A stretch of DNA of 64,000 nt from Rhizobium sp. 18065 (GCF_902706095.1 NZ_CACSJP010000003.1:186001-250000), one strand, 5' to 3'. Positions 17,914 through 27,315 are shown, numbered from the stretch's first letter. Program-made: numbers and translations. The notes: generated from the letters alone by a model not told the origin.

Positions 17914-19175
17914 GCAAGGACATTTCCAGCAAGAAGACCGCCGACAAGGGCCTCGCACTTGATCGCAGCGATGTGCGTGTGAAGCATGATGACGGCCTAT
18001 CCGGCGTGCTGCGCAGCTTCCTCAATCGCGTGCGTTCGGGCGATCTCGGCATGCTGCCGGTGGCCGTAGGTCTGATCGTCATCTCAACGGTGTTCAGCAT
18101 ACTCAATCCCATCTTTCTTGCTCCGAACAATCTCGTCAACCTGCTGTTTGACTGCGCGACTGTCGGCATTATCTCGCTCGGTATCGTCTGTGTCCTGCTC
18201 CTGGGCGAGATCGATCTGTCAGTCGGCTCAATGAGCGGTCTGTCATCGGCCATCATCGGTGTTCTATGGGTGAATTCCGGTCTTCCGTTGATCGTTGCGA
18301 TCTTTGCAGCACTGTTGACCGGCGCTCTTGTCGGATCTCTCTATGCGTTGATGTACAACCGGCTTGGCATGCCGAGCTTTGTCGCGACGCTGGCTGGTCT
18401 GCTCGCTTTGCTTGGCCTTCAGCTTTACATTCTCGGTCCAACAGGCAGCATCAATCTTCCCTATGCCTCGCCGCTGGTTCGTTTTGGCCAGATCCTGGTC
18501 ATGCCTGATTGGCTATCTTATGTTCTGGCACTTGTGCCGGGTCTGGTGATGGTCGTGGTCGGATTTGCCGTTCGCAAACGCCGCCAGTCCGTCAACCTTT
18601 CCTCGCAACCCGTGAGCAATCTCCTGGTCAAAGCCACGATCTTGACGGTCGCCCTGGAGTTCGCTGTCTACTATCTCAATCTCGGCCGAGGCGTACCTTG
18701 GATGTTCGGGCTTTTCGTTGCACTGGTGGTGATCCTCAACTATGCGCTGACGAAGACCCAGTGGGGCAGGTCCATGTTCGCGGTCGGTGGCAACCGCGAG
18801 GCTGCTCGCCGCTCGGGTATCAATGTCCGACGGATCTATCAGAGTGCCTTCATCCTCTGCTCCACGCTGGGAGCGCTTGGCGGCATCCTTTCGGCGTCAC
18901 GTCTGGCCTCGTCCAGCCAGCAGGCAGGCACGGGTGACGTCAACCTGAACGCGATTGCTGCAGCCGTTATCGGCGGTACAAGCCTGTTCGGTGGTCGCGG
19001 CAGTGCCTATTCCGCCCTGCTCGGCATCATCGTCATTCAGGCAATCTCCAATGGCCTGACACTTTTGAACCTGAATTCATCGTTGCGCTACATGATCACC
19101 GGTGCGGTGCTCGCGATTGCGGTGATCGTCGACTCTCTTGCGCGCCGCTCGCGTGTCAGTCACGGCCGCGCCTAA
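17910..19175 (+). CDS. Sugar ABC transporter permease (XylH/RbsC type)
   Basis: 421 residues with about ten hydrophobic segments (BPD_transp_2 family). A polar N-terminal tail of about 50 residues is followed by the first membrane span (MLPVAVGLIVISTVFSIL). The family loop GEIDLSVGSMSGLSSA is intact, as is the C-terminal AAVIGGTSLFGGRGS. Forms the membrane channel for the binding protein and ATPase upstream. Translationally coupled to the ATPase (ATGA overlap). Confidence 0.9.
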   Translation: MSKDISSKKTADKGLALDRSDVRVKHDDGLSGVLRSFLNRVRSGDLGMLPVAVGLIVISTVFSILNPIFLAPNNLVNLLFDCATVGIISLGIVCVLLLGEIDLSVGSMSGLSSAIIGVLWVNSGLPLIVAIFAALLTGALVGSLYALMYNRLGMPSFVATLAGLLALLGLQLYILGPTGSINLPYASPLVRFGQILVMPDWLSYVLALVPGLVMVVVGFAVRKRRQSVNLSSQPVSNLLVKATILTVALEFAVYYLNLGRGVPWMFGLFVALVVILNYALTKTQWGRSMFAVGGNREAARRSGINVRRIYQSAFILCSTLGALGGILSASRLASSSQQAGTGDVNLNAIAAAVIGGTSLFGGRGSAYSALLGIIVIQAISNGLTLLNLNSSLRYMITGAVLAIAVIVDSLARRSRVSHGRA

Positions 19176-19196
19176 GTCTACTACGGAGGAAATATC

Positions 19197-19925
19197 ATGT
19201 CTGAACTGATGAAGGGCAAGGTCGCCGCAATCACCGGCGCCGCCTCTGGCATTGGGCTCGAGTGCGCTCGCACCCTGCTTGCAGAGGGGGCCACCGTGGT
19301 CCTGATCGATCGCGCCAGGGACAAGCTTGAGACCTTGTGCAAGGAACTTGGTGATCGCGCCAAACCGTTGGTGGTTGATCTTTTGGACGGACAGGAACTG
19401 TCCGCCATCCTGCCACGCATCCTGGAACTGGCCGGTCGCCTCGACATATTCCATGCCAATGCCGGTGGCTATATCGGTGGGCCTATCGCCGAAGGCGATC
19501 CAGATGCGTGGGACCGCATGCTGAACCTCAACATCAATGCCGCCTTCCGCTCCGTCCACGCAGTTTTGCCGCATATGATTGCGCAGAAGTCGGGCGATAT
19601 CCTGTTCACCAGTTCGATTGCCGGCGTCGTTCCGGTCGTCTGGGAGCCGATTTACACGGCGTCGAAATTCGCCGTTCAGGCCTTTGTCCATTCGACCCGC
19701 CGTCAGGTCGCGCAGCATGGTGTTCGCGTTGGCGCCGTCCTGCCTGGCCCCGTGGTCACCGCTCTGCTTGACGACTGGCCAAAGGCGAAGATGGAAGAGG
19801 CGCTGGCCAATGGCAGCTTGATGCAGCCGAAAGAAGTGGCCGATGCCGTACTGTTCATGCTGTCGCGACCGAGGAATGTCACCATTCGCGACCTTGTGAT
19901 CCTGCCCAACAGCGTCGATTTGTGA
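19197..19925 (+). CDS. rbtD: Ribitol 2-dehydrogenase (SDR)
   Basis: 242 residues. NAD-dependent oxidation of ribitol to D-ribulose. Classical short-chain dehydrogenase: TGAASGIG at 13-20, HANAG at about 86-90, catalytic Ser139/140, Tyr153 and Lys157 (YTASK). Much of the sequence matches the Klebsiella ribitol dehydrogenase as I remember it, including [46 protein letters not shown] and the ending LPNSVDL, so the specificity call is unusually firm. Good ribosome site (cggaggaaatatc). The product is the substrate for the kinase that follows. Confidence 0.92.
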   Translation: MSELMKGKVAAITGAASGIGLECARTLLAEGATVVLIDRARDKLETLCKELGDRAKPLVVDLLDGQELSAILPRILELAGRLDIFHANAGGYIGGPIAEGDPDAWDRMLNLNINAAFRSVHAVLPHMIAQKSGDILFTSSIAGVVPVVWEPIYTASKFAVQAFVHSTRRQVAQHGVRVGAVLPGPVVTALLDDWPKAKMEEALANGSLMQPKEVADAVLFMLSRPRNVTIRDLVILPNSVDL

Positions 19926-19988
19926 TCGGCGCCAGCCTCAATTGACCTGATAGTCCCAGATCAGCAAAGATCAGCAAGAGCCAGTACC

Positions 19989-21617
19989 ATGACCGATGCA
20001 ATAGACACGAAACCCGCCCGTTACCTCATCGGGGTCGATGTCGGAACGGGAAGTGCCCGCGCCGGGATTTTCGATCTTGAGGGCAGGATGCTGGCGGCTG
20101 CCAAGCGCGATATAACACTGTTTCGCGGCGCTGGTTCTTTCGTCGAGCAGTCGAGCAGTGAGATCTGGAGGGCTGTCTGCGCCGTCATACGGGAGGCAGT
20201 TATCACCGCCGGTGTCGAACCGGGTGCGGTCATCGGTCTAGGGTTTGACGCGACGTGCTCGCTGGTCGTTCTGGGTGAGGGCGGACATCCTTTGGCAGTG
20301 GGCCCATCGGAGGATCAGAACCGCGACATCATCGTCTGGATGGACCACCGCGCCGTCGAACAGGCGGAGCGCATCAACGAGTTGGGTCATGATGTCCTGC
20401 GTTATGTCGGGGGGCGGATTTCTCCAGAAATGGAAACGCCGAAAATCCTGTGGCTGAAGGAAAACCGGCCGCAGACCTTTGATGACGCTTGGCAGTTCTT
20501 TGACCTTGCCGACTTCCTGACCTGGAAGGCCACGGGTGATCTCGCGCGCTCGACCTGCACGGTCACCTGCAAATGGACCTATCTCGCGCATGAGCAAAGG
20601 TGGGATCCCAGCTATTTCGAAAAGATCGGCCTCGGTGTGCTGGCGGGCGAAGGTTTTGCCCGCATCGGGACGAATATCGTCGAACCGGGCACTGCCCTCG
20701 GAACGGGGTTGACGGTTGAGGCCGCAGAGGCGATGGGCCTGGCGGCCGGGACCGCTGTTGCAGCTGGCATGATCGATGCCCATGCCGGTGGAATAGGCAC
20801 GGTTGGGATTGGTGGCCGGCCCGAAGACAATCTTGCCTATGTCTTTGGCACGTCTTCCTGCACGATGACCTCAACATCGCAACCCGTCTTCGTTCCTGGT
20901 GTCTGGGGGCCATACTATTCCTCCATGGTACCGGGTATGTGGCTGAATGAGGGGGGGCAGAGTGCCGCCGGCGCGGCGATCGATCAATTGCTGTCGTTTC
21001 ATCCGGCCGCAGGCGATGCCCACGCCAATGCTGCTGAACTGCACCTGCCGCTGCCGGTTATGATAGCTGATGCTGCGGCAAGTAAGCTAGACAACCTTTC
21101 CGAAGCCGTGCGTCTCGCCACCGGCCTGCATGTTGTACCGGAATTTCTCGGTAACCGCGCACCGTTTGCTGATCCGCAAGCTCGCGCGCTGATCTCGGGC
21201 CTTGGTATGGAGCGCGATTTCGATAGTCTCGTTGCACTCTATGTCGCCGGCCTTTGTGGCATTGGCTACGGCCTGCGCCAGATCATCGAGACCCAGGACA
21301 AGGCAGGCGCGCATGTCGAGCGTGTTGTAATCAGCGGCGGTGCGGGTCAGCATGATCTGGTGCGTCAGATCCTTGCCGACGCCTGCGGCAAGCCGGTGGT
21401 CGCCACGCAGTCCCAGGAGCCGGTCCTGCTTGGCTCGGCGATCCTTGGCGCGGTCGCCAGCGCTGCGTTCCATGACGCGCGAACAGCCATGGGAAGCCTC
21501 TGCAGCGTGGCGGATGTCTACGAGCCCGTCGGTGGGGAATTGGCCGAGATTCATGCCCAGCGCTACTCTGCCTTCATTGGGCTCCAGGACCTCGCACGGT
21601 CTATCAGATTGTTCTGA
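19989..21617 (+). CDS. rbtK: FGGY-family ribulokinase
   Basis: 542 residues. Phosphorylates D-ribulose to D-ribulose 5-phosphate, feeding the pentose phosphate pathway. Opening IGVDVGTGSARAGIFD is the first ATPase-fold phosphate loop; further family segments are GFDATCSLVVL, a WMDHRA segment and the second-domain VVISGGAGQHDLVRQI. Length fits the D-ribulokinase subgroup. It follows the ribitol dehydrogenase by 63 bp, in the same order as the Klebsiella ribitol operon. The start is the ATG at 19989, with a weak ribosome site. Kinase specificity rests mainly on context. Confidence 0.85.
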   Translation: MTDAIDTKPARYLIGVDVGTGSARAGIFDLEGRMLAAAKRDITLFRGAGSFVEQSSSEIWRAVCAVIREAVITAGVEPGAVIGLGFDATCSLVVLGEGGHPLAVGPSEDQNRDIIVWMDHRAVEQAERINELGHDVLRYVGGRISPEMETPKILWLKENRPQTFDDAWQFFDLADFLTWKATGDLARSTCTVTCKWTYLAHEQRWDPSYFEKIGLGVLAGEGFARIGTNIVEPGTALGTGLTVEAAEAMGLAAGTAVAAGMIDAHAGGIGTVGIGGRPEDNLAYVFGTSSCTMTSTSQPVFVPGVWGPYYSSMVPGMWLNEGGQSAAGAAIDQLLSFHPAAGDAHANAAELHLPLPVMIADAAASKLDNLSEAVRLATGLHVVPEFLGNRAPFADPQARALISGLGMERDFDSLVALYVAGLCGIGYGLRQIIETQDKAGAHVERVVISGGAGQHDLVRQILADACGKPVVATQSQEPVLLGSAILGAVASAAFHDARTAMGSLCSVADVYEPVGGELAEIHAQRYSAFIGLQDLARSIRLF

Positions 21618-21686
21618 TCTCCAGTTTCAACGTTAGCGCAAGTTCAACTTGAGCCGGGTCGTCCGCCGGTTCCGGGTGAGCTTCAC

Positions 21687-21718
21687 GTGTCAACAGATTT
21701 GCAAGATGCTGTTGACAC
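21687..21718. promoter_or_regulatory. Perfect 10-bp inverted repeat, 12-bp spacer
   Basis: GTGTCAACAG (21687-21696) and CTGTTGACAC (21709-21718) are exact reverse complements. The centres are 22 bp apart, about two helical turns, as for a dimeric regulator site. It could also be a transcript hairpin after the ribitol operon. Confidence 0.45.
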
Positions 21719-21987
21719 ATCGGCGGGCGACGCTGGTGCATGCATGTCGCCGACTGGGCACTGTTTGGCATCCGTTCTGTTAAAAGATAGCAATCAATAG
21801 ATTTCGCGTTGTTTGGCTTGCTGCCTGTGGCCGGCGGTGGCTTATCTGCGCAGTCTGCTCGGCGCACTGGCACTGGCTTTGATCCACTTGGCTTGCTGCC
21901 TCAGGATAAAATCTCCCTCCCATCTCTTGCTGCAGTCATCGCCGCGCTGGGTGAGCGCTCAGCATGTTGACATTTATTGAGTAAGAT

Positions 21988-22005
21988 GTATTACAAGAAT
22001 AATAC
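21988..22005. promoter_or_regulatory. Inverted repeat just upstream of dehydratase gene
   Basis: GTATTA-caagaa-TAATAC, a 6-bp dyad ending 23 bp before the start at 22029. Its position suggests an operator or promoter element; the GntR-family regulator at 29674 is a candidate ligand (inference). Confidence 0.4.
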
Positions 22006-22028
22006 AAGATTGGAATTCGGGAGGGAAT

Positions 22029-23177
22029 ATGCTGATCACTGATGTTGAGGTCTGTGTTTTCCGTACGACGACGCGGCGGCATTCGGACAGTGCAGGTCAT
22101 GCGCATCCCGGTGCGCCTCATCAGGTCGAGCAGGCCATGCTGAGCATTCGCACAGAAGATGGCCATGAAGGCCATTCGTTCACGGCTCCGGAAATCGTTC
22201 GTCCCCATCTGATCGAGAAATTTGTCAAGAAGGTGCTGATCGGCCAAGACTATCGTGATCGCGAGCGCCTCTGGCAGGACCTGGCTCATTGGCAGCGCGG
22301 CTCAGCTGCGCAATTGACCGATCGGACACTGGCGGTGGTCGATTGCGCATTGTGGGACTTGGCCGGACGTGCGTCCAATACGCCTGTTCACAAGTTGATC
22401 GGCGCCTATCGCGACAAGGTCCTCGCCTATGGTTCGATCATGTGTGGTGACGAACTGGACGGTGGCTTGGCAACACCGGAAGACTATGGGCGGTTTGGCG
22501 AGACGCTGGTCAAGCGCGGCTACAAGGGTATCAAGCTGCATACCTGGATGCCGCCGGTCAGTTGGGCGCCGGATGTGAAGATGGATCTGAAAGCCTGTGC
22601 CGCAGTCCGTGAAGCCGTCGGTCCCGACATTCACCTGATGATCGATGCCTTCCACTGGTATAGCCGCAGCGACGCGCTTGCGCTCGGCCGTGGTCTGGAG
22701 AAGCTCGGCTTTGACTGGATCGAGGAGCCGATGGACGAGCAGTCGATGTCTTCCTACAAGTGGCTGGCTGACAATCTCGACATTCCCGTTGTCGGTCCGG
22801 AAAGTGCTGCAGGAAAGCACTGGCATCGTGCCGAATGGGTCAAACAGGGGGCTTGTGACATTCTCAGGACCGGCGTCAACGATGTCGGCGGCATCACCCC
22901 GGCGCTGAAAACCATGCGCATGGCCGAATGTTTCGGCATGGACTGCGAAGTGCATGGCAATACCGCGATGAACCTGCATGTGGTGGCGGCGTCGAAAAAT
23001 TGCCGCTGGTATGAGCGCGGTCTGCTGCACCCTTTCCTCGAGTATGATGACGGACATGACTATCTGAAACAGCTTTCGGATCCGATGGATCAGGACGGAT
23101 ATGTGCATGTGCCGGATCGTCCCGGTCTTGGCGAAGATATTGACTTTGCTTTCATCGACAATAACCGGTTTCGCTAG
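22029..23177 (+). CDS. Enolase-superfamily dehydratase/racemase (MR-like)
   Basis: 382 residues. Mandelate-racemase/muconate-lactonising fold: N-terminal cap domain to about residue 130, then a TIM barrel. Probable Mg ligands Asp206 (MIDAFHW), Glu232/233 (WIEEPMDE) and Glu258 (VVGPES); probable bases Lys169 (GIKLH) on one side and His309 (CEVHGN) on the other. The usual KxK motif reads K-L-H here, so the second base could be His171. Family members abstract a proton alpha to a carboxylate, mostly in sugar acids, so the substrate is probably an acid sugar or lactone. The start at 22029 follows gggaggga. First gene of a set with an SGNH hydrolase and a binding protein. Confidence 0.85.
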   Translation: MLITDVEVCVFRTTTRRHSDSAGHAHPGAPHQVEQAMLSIRTEDGHEGHSFTAPEIVRPHLIEKFVKKVLIGQDYRDRERLWQDLAHWQRGSAAQLTDRTLAVVDCALWDLAGRASNTPVHKLIGAYRDKVLAYGSIMCGDELDGGLATPEDYGRFGETLVKRGYKGIKLHTWMPPVSWAPDVKMDLKACAAVREAVGPDIHLMIDAFHWYSRSDALALGRGLEKLGFDWIEEPMDEQSMSSYKWLADNLDIPVVGPESAAGKHWHRAEWVKQGACDILRTGVNDVGGITPALKTMRMAECFGMDCEVHGNTAMNLHVVAASKNCRWYERGLLHPFLEYDDGHDYLKQLSDPMDQDGYVHVPDRPGLGEDIDFAFIDNNRFR

Positions 23178-23190
23178 GTGAGGGTCGGTC

Positions 23191-23850
23191 ATGAAAACCG
23201 TTCTGGCATTCGGTGACAGCCTGACATGGGGCGCGGATCCTGAGACGGGGCTCAGGCATCCGGTGAAGTTCCGCTGGCCGGAACGGCTTGAATACCTGCT
23301 TGAAGGTCGTGCGCGTGTTCTCGCTGAAGGTTTGGGTGGGCGCACCACATGTTATGATGACCACACAGGCCCGAGTTGCCGCAATGGTGCCAAGGCACTT
23401 GAAGTCGCCCTTGCGAGCCATATGCCACTCGATCTTGTGATCATCATGCTGGGCACCAATGACCTCAAGCCGGCTCATGGCGGGCGGGCGCAAGTGGCGG
23501 TCTCAGGCATGCGCCGCCTGGTTCAGATCGTGACGGCTTTTCCCTACAAGCCGCAATCTGCGCGACCTTCGATACTGATCGCTGCGCCGCCGGCATGTTG
23601 CGCCGGGCCAGACGGCGTGCCGGCCGCAGGCCGCAGCATTGCGGAATCGCTACGGCTTGCACCGCTCTATCAAAAACTTGCCCTGGAGCTGGGGCATTCA
23701 TTCTTCGATGCGGGTGCGGTGGCCAAAGCCTCGCCGATCGATGGCGTGCATCTCGATCGCGAGATGACCGCTGCAATCGGCACGGCGCTTGCCGAGCCAG
23801 TTTCGGAGCTTCTTTCGGGTGGTCGCTTCAGACTTGAGGAGAAAGTCTGA
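23191..23850 (+). CDS. SGNH/GDSL hydrolase (arylesterase-like)
   Basis: 219 residues, cytoplasmic (no signal peptide). Catalytic nucleophile Ser10 in AFGDSLTWG, oxyanion residue Asn90 in LGTND, and the Asp184/His187 dyad in DGVHLD; a Gly-rich block II (LAEGLGGRT) is also present. Resembles the Agrobacterium arylesterase/acyltransferase subgroup. It begins 13 bp after the enolase-family gene, so it may remove an ester group from the imported substrate or hydrolyse a lactone produced in the same pathway (inference). Confidence 0.85.
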   Translation: MKTVLAFGDSLTWGADPETGLRHPVKFRWPERLEYLLEGRARVLAEGLGGRTTCYDDHTGPSCRNGAKALEVALASHMPLDLVIIMLGTNDLKPAHGGRAQVAVSGMRRLVQIVTAFPYKPQSARPSILIAAPPACCAGPDGVPAAGRSIAESLRLAPLYQKLALELGHSFFDAGAVAKASPIDGVHLDREMTAAIGTALAEPVSELLSGGRFRLEEKV

Positions 23851-23913
23851 AGCGGTATGCAGTCAAACGGAGAGCCGCACACCGTAATGTCGCGGCATGA
23901 TATGGGAGGAATG

Positions 23914-25512
23914 ATGAGGCATTTTCTAGCAACGGTGGCGCTTGGCGCTCTAATGATCGGTGCAACACCGCTCACCAGCCTGGCGGAGACGCCCGACAAC
24001 CAGCTCGTTGTTGCCACAACGATGAGCAACATCCTGACCCTTGACCCCGCTGCCATCACTGGTCGCGAAACCGTTCAGGTTCTGAACAACATCTACGACA
24101 CACTGGTGCAGCTTTCGCCCACGGATCGCAGCATTCAGCCACGTCTGGCCGAGAAATGGGAAGTGGCGGCCGATCGTATGTCGATCCGCTTCCATCTACG
24201 CAAGGACGCGAAATTCGCATCGGGCAATCCTGTTACGGCTGAGGATGTCGTCTGGAGCCTGAAGCGCTTGCTGACACGCAATCTTGCACAGTCTTCGCTG
24301 TTGAAGACCCGCGGCTTTTCTGCCGACAAGGCGGATGCGTTGTTTGTTGCCGAGGATGCCAACACGTTCGTCCTCAATCTTCCACAGGCCGATGACCCTT
24401 CACTCGTCCTGATGGTCCTGGCGCAGAATGGTCCGGGGTCGATCCTCGACAGCAAGACAGTTCTCGAGAATGAGAAGGATGGCGATCTGGGTGCCGGTTG
24501 GCTGACGCTGAATTCGGCAGGTTCCGGTCCATACGCGCTAACCCAATGGGCCTCGAACGAATACATCATCCTGACCCGCAACGATGGATATTGGGGTGAA
24601 GCGCCGGCGATGGCCCGCGTGCTGATGCGGCACCTGCCGGAATCGCAGTCGCAGCGCCTGATGCTCGAGCAGGGGGATATCGATGTTGCCTATTCGCTGC
24701 TTGCACCCGACCTGACGGCATTGGAAGCAAACGACAAGGTCCAGATCGAATCCACACCGGGTTCGGGGTTCTACTATCTCGGCGTTTCGATGAAGGACGA
24801 GCGCTTTGCCAAGCCAAAAGTCCGCGAGGCGCTGCGCTATCTCATCGACTATGACGGTCTCGACAAGGCTGTAATGCCTTATTATGGAAAGCTGCGCCAG
24901 CGCCAGATCTCGACCGGAGTGATGGGTTCTCTGCCTGATCCGGGCTACAAGCTGGATGTCGCAAAGGCAAAGGCTCTGCTGGCCGAAGCCGGTTATCCCG
25001 ACGGTTTCAAGACGACGCTGCGGGTGCTGTCGGAGGAGCCCTTCATGAAGGCGGCGACCGCAATCCAGAACACGCTGGCCCAGGCTGGTATCGAGGCTGA
25101 ACTGATCACCGGGTCCGGTGACCAGATCTACGGTGCGATGCGTGAGCGAAAGTTCGAACTTCTCGTCGGCCGCGGCGGCGGCGGGCAGCAGCCGCATCCG
25201 GACAACAATCTGCGCGCCCTTGCGTACAATCCGGACAATTCGGACGAGGCAAAGCTGACCAATTATCAAGGCTGGCGCACAAGCTTCTTCGACGAGAAGC
25301 TCAACACGATGATCCAGGCCGCCCTTGTCGAGCAGGATGCGGCCAAGCAGACCAAGCTTTATGAGGAAATCCAGACCTATATGGAGGCGATCGTCATGTC
25401 GATCCAGCCCTTCTCAGAGGTGGTGGATACGGCAGCCTCCCAGGCGGATGTCAAAGGCATGACTGTCAATCCATGGCTGTCGCGCTTCGAGAGTGTCACC
25501 AAGGATCGGTAA
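23914..25512 (+). CDS. Peptide/opine-class ABC binding protein (SBP_bac_5)
   Basis: 532 residues from the second of two tandem ATGs, which gives correct spacing from gggagg. Signal peptide MRHFLATVALGALMIGATPL and following residues, cleavage near LAE (about residue 24). The family fold is clear: ATTMSNILTLDPAAIT, LAEKWEVAADRMSIRFHLRKD, VTAEDVVWSLKR. DppA/OppA-like receptors in rhizobia often bind opines, sugar acids or oligosaccharides rather than peptides. The matching ATPases and permeases are on the opposite strand at 25714-29222, an unusual split. A strong terminator follows. Confidence 0.88.
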   Translation: MRHFLATVALGALMIGATPLTSLAETPDNQLVVATTMSNILTLDPAAITGRETVQVLNNIYDTLVQLSPTDRSIQPRLAEKWEVAADRMSIRFHLRKDAKFASGNPVTAEDVVWSLKRLLTRNLAQSSLLKTRGFSADKADALFVAEDANTFVLNLPQADDPSLVLMVLAQNGPGSILDSKTVLENEKDGDLGAGWLTLNSAGSGPYALTQWASNEYIILTRNDGYWGEAPAMARVLMRHLPESQSQRLMLEQGDIDVAYSLLAPDLTALEANDKVQIESTPGSGFYYLGVSMKDERFAKPKVREALRYLIDYDGLDKAVMPYYGKLRQRQISTGVMGSLPDPGYKLDVAKAKALLAEAGYPDGFKTTLRVLSEEPFMKAATAIQNTLAQAGIEAELITGSGDQIYGAMRERKFELLVGRGGGGQQPHPDNNLRALAYNPDNSDEAKLTNYQGWRTSFFDEKLNTMIQAALVEQDAAKQTKLYEEIQTYMEAIVMSIQPFSEVVDTAASQADVKGMTVNPWLSRFESVTKDR

Positions 25513-25538
25513 AATACAAGAATAACCTCCCAAGCTAG

Positions 25539-25568
25539 CGGGCGTGTCTGATGGACACGCCCGTTTTG
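25539..25568 (+). terminator. Rho-independent terminator after binding protein
   Basis: Perfect 10-bp stem CGGGCGTGTC/GACACGCCCG around a 5-nt loop, followed by TTTTG. Ends the rightward operon starting at 22029. Confidence 0.9.
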
Positions 25569-25641
25569 CTATTCCGGTACAAGCTAGAACCCGTGAGAAT
25601 TCATAGGGATATGACGCTGCCATTAGCAGGACTTGTAAACG

Positions 25642-25676
25642 AAAAAGCGCCGCGGTCTGTTACGACACGCGGCGCT
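25642..25676 (-). terminator. Rho-independent terminator of leftward transporter operon
   Basis: Read on the minus strand: AGCGCCGCG, 13-nt loop, CGCGGCGCT, then TTTTTC. It is 38 bp after the stop of the last leftward gene, and with the rightward terminator forms a back-to-back pair separating convergent operons. Confidence 0.88.
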
Positions 25677-25713
25677 CGGCTGGACCCGGAGGAGGAAGGT
25701 TAAAGTCCAGCGT

Positions 25714-26475
25714 TCAGTGATGCCCTTCATATTCAAGCGAGGCGCCGATCAGTTCCCTGGCATAGGGATGGGTCGCTTGATTACCGGCAATGGCGGTGCG
25801 GGGCAGGATTTCGGTGATTTCGCCATTCAGCATCACCGCGAACCGATCACACATATGATCGACGACGGCGAGGTCGTGAGTGACCATGATATAGGTGAAG
25901 CCGCGTTCGGCCTGAAGCCTGGACAGGAGATTGAGAATCTCGGCCTGAACCGAGACGTCAAGCGCCGAGGTTGGTTCATCGAGCAGCAATACGGAAGGTT
26001 CAAGGATCAGGGCTCTTGCAATCGCAACCCGCTGTCTCTGGCCACCGGAAAGCTGATGCGGGTAGCGGTCGAGGAAGTCGATCGGTAGGCCGACATCGGT
26101 GAGGGCGGCCCGCATGCGGTCCTCGCGATCGCCGAGGCGGTGAATGCGCAAGGGCTCTGACAGAACCGTGCGCACCGATTGCCTCGGATGCAGCGAACCA
26201 TAGGGATCCTGGAACACCATCTGCAGGGTTCTGCAGCGGTTGATGACCTCCATATTGCGCACGGAATGACCGGCAATCCGGATCTCGCCCTTCCAGAAGT
26301 CTGTCAGCATGGCGATGCAGCGCAAGACGGTCGACTTGCCGGAGCCGCTCTCTCCGACCAGTCCGAAACAGGTGCCCGGTTCAACGGAAAACGACAGGCC
26401 TGGCAGGACTTTTGCAGCTGAGGGGCCGCTACCAAAAATGATCGAGAGGTCCTTGATTTCGATCGATACGGTCAT
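25714..26475 (-). CDS. Oligopeptide-class ABC ATPase, DppF/OppF-like
   Basis: 253 residues. Start at 26475, because the ribosome site (gaggagag) lies inside the longer frame and the ATG overlaps the preceding stop (ATGA). Walker A GESGSGKST, signature LSGGQRQRVAIARAL, Walker B VLLLDEPTSALD. Short for a DppF-type protein, lacking most of the C-terminal Cys-rich oligopeptide tail. Works as a heterodimer with the ATPase encoded upstream. Confidence 0.9.
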   Translation of the reverse strand: MTVSIEIKDLSIIFGSGPSAAKVLPGLSFSVEPGTCFGLVGESGSGKSTVLRCIAMLTDFWKGEIRIAGHSVRNMEVINRCRTLQMVFQDPYGSLHPRQSVRTVLSEPLRIHRLGDREDRMRAALTDVGLPIDFLDRYPHQLSGGQRQRVAIARALILEPSVLLLDEPTSALDVSVQAEILNLLSRLQAERGFTYIMVTHDLAVVDHMCDRFAVMLNGEITEILPRTAIAGNQATHPYARELIGASLEYEGHH

Positions 26476-27311
26476 GCTCTCTCCTCTTCGATCCATTCCG
26501 GACGACGCTCGAGAACGGCAAGCGGTGCGCGCGATCCGCCGATGCGTGGCTGGGCTGCCAGAAGTCCGCGAGTATAGGGATGCTGTGCCTTGTCCAGGTC
26601 TGCAGCGGCGAGCGTCTCGACGACGCGTCCGGCGTACATGATCAGGACGCGGTCGCAGAAGTTGCGAACCAGGTTGAGGTCATGGCTGATCATGATTAGG
26701 CCGATACCCCGGTCGCGCACCAGCGCGTCAAGGATGTTGAGAACCTGCAGTCGCACGGTCACATCCAGCGCCGACGTCGGCTCATCGGCAATGACAAGGC
26801 TGGGATCCGCCAGAAGCATCATCGCGATCATCACGCGCTGTCCCATGCCGCCGGAAATCTCGTGCGGGTAGAGATCGAACACACGCTCGGGATCGCGGAT
26901 TTTCACCGAGGCCAACATGTCGATCGCCTTTGCGCGCGCATCCGCCTTGCTGCAGCGGAAGTGGCGCAGATAGGTTTCGGCGACCTGGTGTCCGACCCGC
27001 TGGATCGGATTGAGCGAGAATTTCGGATCTTGAAGGATCATCGACATGCGACGACCGCGCACTTTCAGCATCTGCCTTTCCGAAAGGGCAAGCAGTTCCA
27101 GATCGTCGAAGCGCAGTGTGTCGGCTGTGACTTCTGCCGAGGGCAGCAGTCTGAGCAGGGCGCGTCCGACCGTGGATTTTCCCGAACCGCTTTCTCCGAC
27201 GATGCCAAGCCGCTCGCGACCGAGCGTAAACGAAACATCGCGGACCGCATCGGTCGATGCGCTTGCATAACGGATGCGCAGGTTCTTCACCTCGAGCATG
27301 GGGCGATCCAT
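26472..27311 (-). CDS. Oligopeptide-class ABC ATPase, DppD/OppD-like
   Basis: 279 residues. Walker A GESGSGKST, signature ISGGMGQRVMIAMML (the Q-to-GMGQ form usual for DppD), Walker B LVIADEPTSALD, switch region MISHDLNLVR. The C-terminus has the family's HPYTRGLLAA segment. Lies 4 bp after the permease stop and overlaps the next ATPase gene by four bases. Confidence 0.9.
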   Translation of the reverse strand: MDRPMLEVKNLRIRYASASTDAVRDVSFTLGRERLGIVGESGSGKSTVGRALLRLLPSAEVTADTLRFDDLELLALSERQMLKVRGRRMSMILQDPKFSLNPIQRVGHQVAETYLRHFRCSKADARAKAIDMLASVKIRDPERVFDLYPHEISGGMGQRVMIAMMLLADPSLVIADEPTSALDVTVRLQVLNILDALVRDRGIGLIMISHDLNLVRNFCDRVLIMYAGRVVETLAAADLDKAQHPYTRGLLAAQPRIGGSRAPLAVLERRPEWIEEERA

Positions 27312-27315
27312 CGGC

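Larger units (their letters stand above)
21618..22028. other. Intergenic region with three inverted repeats
   Basis: 411 bp between the ribulokinase and the enolase-superfamily gene, with no credible coding frame. Contains a perfect 10-bp inverted repeat (21687-21718), a second dyad GGCGAC/GTCGCC (21726-21751) and GTATTA-caagaa-TAATAC (21988-22005) close to the next gene. None is followed by a T-run, so these are not obvious intrinsic terminators. Confidence 0.5.

Noticed and set aside
19926..19988. Tandem agatcagca repeats before the ribulokinase gene
   Set aside because: Two 9-bp copies only, near a weak ribosome site; no basis to assign a function.
21992..25525. The 11-mer tacaagaataa occurs at 21992 (promoter of the enolase-family gene) and 25515 (just after the binding-protein stop)
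   Set aside because: An 11-nt match over 3.5 kb in AT-rich spacer can arise by chance, and the second copy is not at a promoter.
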